From Cellulomonas sp. PhB150 (GTDB lineage: Bacteria; Actinomycetota; Actinomycetes; Actinomycetales; Cellulomonadaceae), in assembly GCF_003755175.1 (NCBI RefSeq), contig NZ_RKHX01000001.1:1054001-1118000 (forward strand): DNA of 64,000 nucleotides, given 5' to 3'. Positions within the stretch are counted from its first letter, which is position 1; every line of letters starts with the position of its first letter. Below, piece after piece: positions 59,600-64,000 of this stretch. The position numbers and the translations under genes are program-made. Below the pieces are notes generated by a model that saw nothing but the letters and a program-made list of their open reading frames with translations, searched no databases and was not told where the DNA came from.

Positions 59600-60134
59600 C
59601 CGCGCCCGGCCTGCCGGTCGGCGCCGGGGCGCGGCTGAGGTCCTCGTGCAGGGCGAGGAAGACCGAGTAGGGCTGCCCGTCGGGGTCCGGCGGCCGCGAC
59701 GCGTACTCCTGGAACAGGTCGTTGAGCCGCTCGCGCAGCTCGTCGTGCGCGGCCGCGTCGAGGCGCAGGCCGAGGCGGACGCTCATCATCGCGTCCGGGT
59801 CCGGCAGCAGGGCGACCTCCTGCAGGAACGCGTCGATGAGGACGCGGGTCTGGCCCGCCATGCTCGGCGAGCGCCACGACCGCCGGGTCGCCCGGTAGGG
59901 CACCTCCCGCGCGCCGCGCGCGCCGCGTCGGGCCGGATCCGCGGCGAGGAAGCCGCGGTCGACGAGCGTGCGCACGTGGTGCAGCACGCTCGCGGGGTTG
60001 CGATCCAGCCGCGCGGCGATCTCGCGGTTGGTCTGCGGGTCGTCGAGACACATCCGCAGGATGCGGAGGCGGACGATGGACGCGAGCGCTCGGGCGTCGG
60101 CGTCGGGGTCGTCGGTGATCTCGGCAGCGCTCAC
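59580..60134 (-). CDS. ArsR-like winged-helix regulator
   Basis: 184 residues. The winged helix is clear: LASIVRLRILRMCLDDPQTN, then REIAARLDRNPASVLHHVRTLVDRG. No cysteine metal site is present, so it is not a classic metal sensor. GTG 60134 follows GACGAT (60141-60146) by 6 nt, and TTGAGA (60164-60169) lies 17 bp further up as -35. It diverges from the MFS gene, whose -35 is covered by a palindrome. Confidence 0.85.
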   Translation of the reverse strand: MSAAEITDDPDADARALASIVRLRILRMCLDDPQTNREIAARLDRNPASVLHHVRTLVDRGFLAADPARRGARGAREVPYRATRRSWRSPSMAGQTRVLIDAFLQEVALLPDPDAMMSVRLGLRLDAAAHDELRERLNDLFQEYASRPPDPDGQPYSVFLALHEDLSRAPAPTGRPGAVSDRSA

Positions 60135-60181
60135 GGCCTCATCGTCGCCGACCGATCGGGAATTCTCAATGGCGTGTCGCT

Positions 60182-60207
60182 AAGTGATTGACTTTCCCCA
60201 ATCACTT
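60182..60207. promoter_or_regulatory. Operator between arsR-type and MFS genes
   Basis: AAGTGATTG-N8-CAATCACTT, a perfect 9-bp inverted repeat. It covers TTGACT (60188-60193), the -35 of the MFS promoter, which is 18 bp from -10 CACGCT (60212-60217). Confidence 0.8.
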
Positions 60208-60223
60208 GCCGCACGCTGTGCCG

Positions 60224-61585
60224 GTGAACGACGCACGCCGCTCCCTGGTCCACCACCCCGACTTCCGCCGACTGTGGACCGGTGACGCCCTCGGCCAGCT
60301 CGGGGCGCAGCTGACGTACCTCGCGCTGCCCGTGTTCGCGGTCAAGCACCTCGAGGCGACCGAGTGGCAGATGGGCGCGCTCACGGCGGCCGAGACCGCC
60401 GCCTTCCTCGTCATCGGGCTTCCCGCGGGCGCGTGGGTCGACCGGATGCGCAAGCGTCGGGTGCTGATCTTCTCCGACCTCGTGCGCGCGGCCGTGCTGG
60501 CGGTCGTCGTCGTCGCGGCGTTCACCGACCACGCGACCATGCCGCTGCTGATCGTCGCCGGCCTGGTCATCAGCGCGGCGTCGGTGTTCTTCGACGTCGC
60601 CCACCAGAGCTACGTGCCGGGCCTGGTCGGCATGGAGCACATCGTCGAGGGGAACTCGAAGCTGCAGGCCACCCAGTCGGTGGCCCAGGTCGCCGCGCCC
60701 GCCATCGGCGGCGCGCTGCTGCGGGTGGTCACCGCGCCCGCGCTCATCGCCGTCAACGTCGTGACGTACCTCGTCTCAGCGTTCGCGGTCGCGCGGATCC
60801 GGCACCGCGAGGAACCGCCCTCCCCCGAGTCGCGCCGCCCGTTGCGCACCGAGATCGCCGAGGGCATGCGGTTCGTCGTGCACCAGCCGCTGCTGCGCCG
60901 GATCGTCGCGTGCACCGGGCTGTCGAACTTCGGCAGTGCGATCACCAACGCCGTGTTCGTGATCTTCGCACTGAGGACGCTCGGGCTGAGCACGGCCGCG
61001 TTCGGCACCGCGATGTCGGCGTCCGCGATCGGCGGGCTGCTCGGCGCCGTGAGTGCCGACCGGTTCGCCCGCTGGATCGGCGAGGCCCGCGTCATCCCCA
61101 TCTCCGCGCTGGCGTGCGTGCCCGCCGTCGCGCTCACCCCGCTCGCGGGCCACGCCGGCCTCCCGACCCAGACGCTCATCATCGTCGGCGGGTTCACGCT
61201 GTCCTTCTGCGTGGTGGTCTACAACGTCGCGCAGGTGAGCTTCCGCCAGCGGGTCTGCCCGCCGGCGCTGCTCGGCCGGATGAACGCGTCGGTGCGCTTC
61301 ATCGTGTGGGGCTGCATGCCGATCGGTGGCCTGCTGGGCGGCTGGCTCGGCACCCACCTGGGCATCGAGCCGACGCTGTGGATCGCCGTCGGCGTCACCG
61401 GCGCGGCCACGCTGCCCGTGCTGCTCGGCCCGTTCCTGGGCATGCGGGACCTGCCGGGAGCGCCCGACGAGGCACCGGACGACGAGGCGCCCAGCGCTCC
61501 CGACGACGGGGCACCCGACGAGACGACGGTCGCCGCCGCCTCGACGGCACCCGCCGAGGCCCCGCGCACGTCACCGGTCGACTGA
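60224..61585 (+). CDS. MFS transporter (MFS_3, macrolide-efflux-like)
   Basis: 453 residues with about twelve hydrophobic segments. The N-terminal FRRLWTGDALGQLGAQLTYLA and the loop GAWVDRMRKRR fit the MFS_3/enterobactin-exporter-like group. The C-terminal ~50 residues are acidic and low-complexity. GTG 60224 is chosen because -10 CACGCT lies 6 nt upstream and the longer frame would start inside the operator. Probably repressed by the divergent ArsR-like protein. Confidence 0.85.
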   Translation: MNDARRSLVHHPDFRRLWTGDALGQLGAQLTYLALPVFAVKHLEATEWQMGALTAAETAAFLVIGLPAGAWVDRMRKRRVLIFSDLVRAAVLAVVVVAAFTDHATMPLLIVAGLVISAASVFFDVAHQSYVPGLVGMEHIVEGNSKLQATQSVAQVAAPAIGGALLRVVTAPALIAVNVVTYLVSAFAVARIRHREEPPSPESRRPLRTEIAEGMRFVVHQPLLRRIVACTGLSNFGSAITNAVFVIFALRTLGLSTAAFGTAMSASAIGGLLGAVSADRFARWIGEARVIPISALACVPAVALTPLAGHAGLPTQTLIIVGGFTLSFCVVVYNVAQVSFRQRVCPPALLGRMNASVRFIVWGCMPIGGLLGGWLGTHLGIEPTLWIAVGVTGAATLPVLLGPFLGMRDLPGAPDEAPDDEAPSAPDDGAPDETTVAAASTAPAEAPRTSPVD

Positions 61586-61590
61586 CGCCC

Positions 61591-62403
61591 TCACAGGTCG
61601 TACTCGACCACCAGCGGAGCGTGGTCCGAGAACCGCTCGGCGTACGTCGCGGCACGGTCCACCGTCGCGCTCACCGCGGCGTCCGCGAGCTCGGGCGTCG
61701 CGAGCTGGTAGTCGATGCGCCAGCCGGCGTCGTTGTCGAACGCCGCCCCGCGCCAGGACCACCACGTGAACGGGCCGGGACCCTCGCCGCCGAGCTCGCG
61801 GCCGAGGTCCCGCCAGCCCAGGTCGTCGAACCAGCGGTCCAGGTAGGCCCGCTCGCGCGGGAGGAACCCGGCCGACTTCAGGTTGCCCTTCCAGTTCTTG
61901 ATGTCCGCCTCACGGTGCGCGATGTTCAGGTCGCCCGCGACGACGGCGTAGCCGCCACCCTCGGCGATGTCCGCGACCCGGGACGTGACGTGGTCGAGGA
62001 ACGCGTACTTCTCGTCCATCGACGGCTGGCCGACCGTGCCGGAGTGGATGTAGGTGGAGACCACCGTGACGCTGCGGGCGGGGGCCCCCTCGTGCGCGGC
62101 GAGCTCGAGGTCGGCCTCGACCCACCGGCCGGTGTCCCCCGTGACCCCGGTCTTCAGCCCGATCCGCACCGCGCTCATCGGCAGGCGCGACGCGATCGCG
62201 ACGCCCGAACGCCCCTTGGTCTCGCTCGCCTCGTGCGCGAGGTGCCAGCCCTCGGCGGCCAGGTGGTCGGCGAGGATCTCGTCGGAAGCACGAACCTCCT
62301 GGAGCAGCAGCACGTCCGGCGTGCGCTTCTCGAGCCAGGTGTCCATCCCCCGGCGGAAGGCGGCACGGATGCCGTTGACGTTGACGCTTGCGATCGTGAG
62401 CAC
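61591..62403 (-). CDS. xth: Exodeoxyribonuclease III/AP endonuclease
   Basis: 270 residues. Catalytic segments: SVNVNGIRAA (Asn), LLQEVRA (Glu), VVAGDLNIAHREADIKN (Asp, Asn) and FSDHAPLVVEYDL (Asp-His). It cuts DNA at abasic sites and removes 3' blocks in base-excision repair. GTG 62403 is preferred to GTG 62421 because TTGGAT lies 6 nt upstream and the family starts at LTIASVN. It is convergent with the MFS gene, 6 nt apart. Confidence 0.93.
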   Translation of the reverse strand: MLTIASVNVNGIRAAFRRGMDTWLEKRTPDVLLLQEVRASDEILADHLAAEGWHLAHEASETKGRSGVAIASRLPMSAVRIGLKTGVTGDTGRWVEADLELAAHEGAPARSVTVVSTYIHSGTVGQPSMDEKYAFLDHVTSRVADIAEGGGYAVVAGDLNIAHREADIKNWKGNLKSAGFLPRERAYLDRWFDDLGWRDLGRELGGEGPGPFTWWSWRGAAFDNDAGWRIDYQLATPELADAAVSATVDRAATYAERFSDHAPLVVEYDL

Positions 62404-62489
62404 CCGCTCATCCAACCCCACGCCACCGACACGGGGCGCCGCCGCTCAGCCGACGACGAGCGCCGCACGCCGGAGCAGCACGTGCGCGC

Positions 62490-62975
62490 TCACTCCCCCC
62501 GGTACGCCGCCTCGAGTGCCGCGATGTCCAGCTTCACCTGCGTGAGCATCACGGCCGTCGCCCGCGCGGCCCCCGCCGGATCGGCGTCGGGCGCCAGGGT
62601 CAGCTCGATGAGTCGACGCGGCACCACCTGCCAGGACAGCCCGAACCGGTCGGTCAGCCAGCCGCACTGCACCTCTTCGCCCCCGCCCTCGAGCAGCGCG
62701 TCCCAGTAGCGGTCGACCTCCTCCTGGGTGTCGCAGTCGACGACCATCGAGAACGCCGCGTTGAGCTTGAGGTGCGGCCCCGCGGACAGCGCCTCGACCG
62801 GCTGCCCGTCGAGCAGGAAGTGCACGACGAACGGGTCACCCTTCGCCACGCCCGGCATGTCCGCCGGGGCGTGCAGGACGTCGACGATCGAGGAGTTCGG
62901 GAAGATCGAGACGTAGAACTGCGCGGCTTCGAGCGCGTTGTCGTCGAACCAGAGGTGCGGGTGGACGATGCCCAT
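62490..62975 (-). CDS. PhnB-like VOC-family protein
   Basis: 161 residues. It begins GIVHPHLWFDDNALEAAQFYVSIFPNS, typical of the PhnB/3-demethylubiquinone-9 methyltransferase-like glyoxalase fold, and contains WQVVPRRLIEL. The family name is historical; no methyltransferase motif is present. A ribosome binding site (AAGGGGG) precedes the ATG. It stands alone between xth and the folD terminator. Confidence 0.9.
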   Translation of the reverse strand: MGIVHPHLWFDDNALEAAQFYVSIFPNSSIVDVLHAPADMPGVAKGDPFVVHFLLDGQPVEALSAGPHLKLNAAFSMVVDCDTQEEVDRYWDALLEGGGEEVQCGWLTDRFGLSWQVVPRRLIELTLAPDADPAGAARATAVMLTQVKLDIAALEAAYRGE

Positions 62976-63008
62976 GACGGGCCCCCTTCGGCCGGGCCGG
63001 GAACGAGG

Positions 63009-63041
63009 ACCGCCCCCGGGGAAACCCCCGAGGGCGATCCT
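63009..63041 (-). terminator. Terminator of folD
   Basis: A GC-rich hairpin with CGCCC...GGGCG outside and GGGG-AAA-CCCC inside, about 20 nt downstream of the folD stop on the minus strand. Flanking GAACGAGGA and TCCTCGTCGTTC can extend it with a bulge. Confidence 0.6.
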
Positions 63042-63057
63042 CGTCGTTCCGCGACGG

Positions 63058-63945
63058 TCAGGCCAGGCCCGCGGCCCGCTCGGCCGAGTCGACGACGTTG
63101 CTGAGCAGCATCGCGCGGGTCATCGGGCCCACGCCGCCGGGGTTGGGCGAGACCCAGGACGCGACCTCGAGCACGCTCGGGTCGACGTCGCCGACCACGC
63201 GGCTGCGCCCGGTCTCCTCGTCCACGATGCGCGAGACGCCGACGTCGATGACGACCGCGCCGGGCTTGACGATCTCCGAGGTGATGACGCCCTGCACGCC
63301 CGCCGCCGCGATGATGACGTCCGCGTTGCGGGTGTGCTCGGCGAGGTCCTCGGTGCCGGTGTGCGTGAGGGTGACGGTCGCGTTGACCTCGCGCCGGGTG
63401 AGGAGCAGGCCGATGGACCGGCCCACGGTCACGCCGCGCCCGACGACGACCACGTCGGCGCCGGCCAGCGAGATGCCGTGCCGCTCGATGAGCTCGATGA
63501 TGCCGCGCGGCGTGCACGGCAGCGGGCTCGTGACCGGCTCGTTGACGCGCAGGACCAGGCGGCCCAGGTTCGTCGGGTGCAGGCCGTCGGCGTCCTTGTC
63601 GGGGTCGACGAGCTCGAGCACCCGGTTGGTGTCGATGCCCTTCGGCAGCGGCAGCTGGACGATGAACCCGGTGCAGGCCGGGTCCTCGTTCAGGCGCCGC
63701 ACCGCGGCCTCGATCTCCTCCTGGGTGGCCTCGGCGGGCAGGTCCTCGCGGAGCGAGGCGATGCCCACCTCCGCGCAGTCCTTGTGCTTGCCCGCCACGT
63801 ACCACTGCGAGCCCGGGTCCTCGCCGACGAGCAGCGTGCCGAGCCCGGGCGTGATCCCCCGCTCGGCCAGGGCCGCCACCCGGGAGGTCAGCTCGGCCTT
63901 GATGCTCGCCGCGGTCGCCTTGCCGTCCAGGACCTGTGCCGTCAT
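63058..63945 (-). CDS. folD: Bifunctional methylenetetrahydrofolate dehydrogenase/cyclohydrolase
   Basis: 295 residues. The catalytic Lys lies in [14 protein letters not shown], and the conserved [20 protein letters not shown] and NAD(P)-binding [12 protein letters not shown] follow, with [13 protein letters not shown] at the end. It interconverts one-carbon folates in the cytoplasm. The ATG lies 1 nt after the glyA stop (TGAGATG), so the two are an operon supplying and using methylene-THF. Confidence 0.95.
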   Translation of the reverse strand: MTAQVLDGKATAASIKAELTSRVAALAERGITPGLGTLLVGEDPGSQWYVAGKHKDCAEVGIASLREDLPAEATQEEIEAAVRRLNEDPACTGFIVQLPLPKGIDTNRVLELVDPDKDADGLHPTNLGRLVLRVNEPVTSPLPCTPRGIIELIERHGISLAGADVVVVGRGVTVGRSIGLLLTRREVNATVTLTHTGTEDLAEHTRNADVIIAAAGVQGVITSEIVKPGAVVIDVGVSRIVDEETGRSRVVGDVDPSVLEVASWVSPNPGGVGPMTRAMLLSNVVDSAERAAGLA

Positions 63946-63946
63946 C

Positions 63947-64000
63947 TCAGTACTGCTCCAGGCCCGAGTACAGCGGGAACGCGTTCGCGAGCTTGGCGAC
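63947..64000 (-). CDS. glyA: Serine hydroxymethyltransferase, C-terminal 17 codons only
   Basis: Only the 3' end lies in the window: the frame reads [17 protein letters not shown] and stops at 63947. AFPLYxGL is the usual C-terminus of GlyA. The position directly upstream of folD supports this. The rest lies beyond base 64000. Confidence 0.85.
   Translation of the reverse strand, partial: VAKLANAFPLYSGLEQY

Overview
The window is very GC-rich (roughly three quarters G+C, third codon positions almost all G or C) and gene-dense, with many GTG starts and many starts that look leaderless. The genes present (whiB7, mycoredoxin, AdnAB, DUF3107, DUF3152, UPF0182, PPA1309 family, class F sortase) identify an actinobacterium. 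A secreted GH3 glycosidase, a secreted PL9 pectate lyase and a CebR-like box suggest a plant-polysaccharide degrader of the Cellulomonas type (Micrococcales). I saw no prophage, insertion sequence, CRISPR array or rRNA. One tRNA, the initiator tRNA-fMet, is present.

Bases 1-14.7 kb are a mixed accessory region of mostly single genes: a 5'-truncated UPF0104 membrane protein, a UbiA-type prenyltransferase, DUF427, a Nudix hydrolase, a beta-carbonic anhydrase, a coupled pair encoding a CHRD-like surface protein and a class F sortase, a lone PD-(D/E)XK-like protein, a secreted D,D-carboxypeptidase, a DHA2-type efflux pump facing its TetR repressor, a double SRPBCC protein behind duplicated palindromes, an alpha/beta hydrolase, a HAD phosphatase and an HNH protein lacking the usual histidine.

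14.7-24.9 kb is a polysaccharide-utilisation region. A 1388-residue GH3 enzyme with reversed domain order diverges from a ROK regulator that is translationally coupled to a MarR-like gene. A 1245-residue PL9 pectate lyase follows. Both enzyme genes have readable promoters overlain by LacI-family-type palindromes, but no lacI-type gene lies in the window, so control is probably in trans.

25-52.4 kb is conserved actinobacterial core. Its content and partial order recall the Mycobacterium tuberculosis Rv3193c-Rv3211 neighbourhood: UPF0182, PDZ/Lon protease, DUF2342, YgjP peptidase, DUF5679, a ThiF-like protein, whiB7, uvrD2, mycoredoxin, nudC, a kinase-like protein, a phosphatase, adnB/adnA, DUF3152, TetR, DUF3107, a ferritin-like protein and rhlE. 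The theme is stress response, DNA double-strand-break processing and redox repair. whiB7 has a complete regulatory leader: an AT-rich element upstream of -35, a 74-codon upstream ORF, an intrinsic terminator with a U-rich tail and a competing hairpin.

52.4-64 kb holds more housekeeping genes: MarC, a PHP phosphoesterase, pepP, a small ORF antisense to its neighbour's 3' end, a YflT-like stress protein, an MgtE-like regulator, DUF1003, mrp, a divergent ArsR/MFS pair with a clear operator, exonuclease III, a PhnB-like protein, folD and the last 17 codons of glyA. The most unusual non-coding structures are two paralogous two-tier hairpins at about 4.14-4.26 kb and a 69-nt imperfect palindrome behind rhlE built from four copies of an 11-bp motif.
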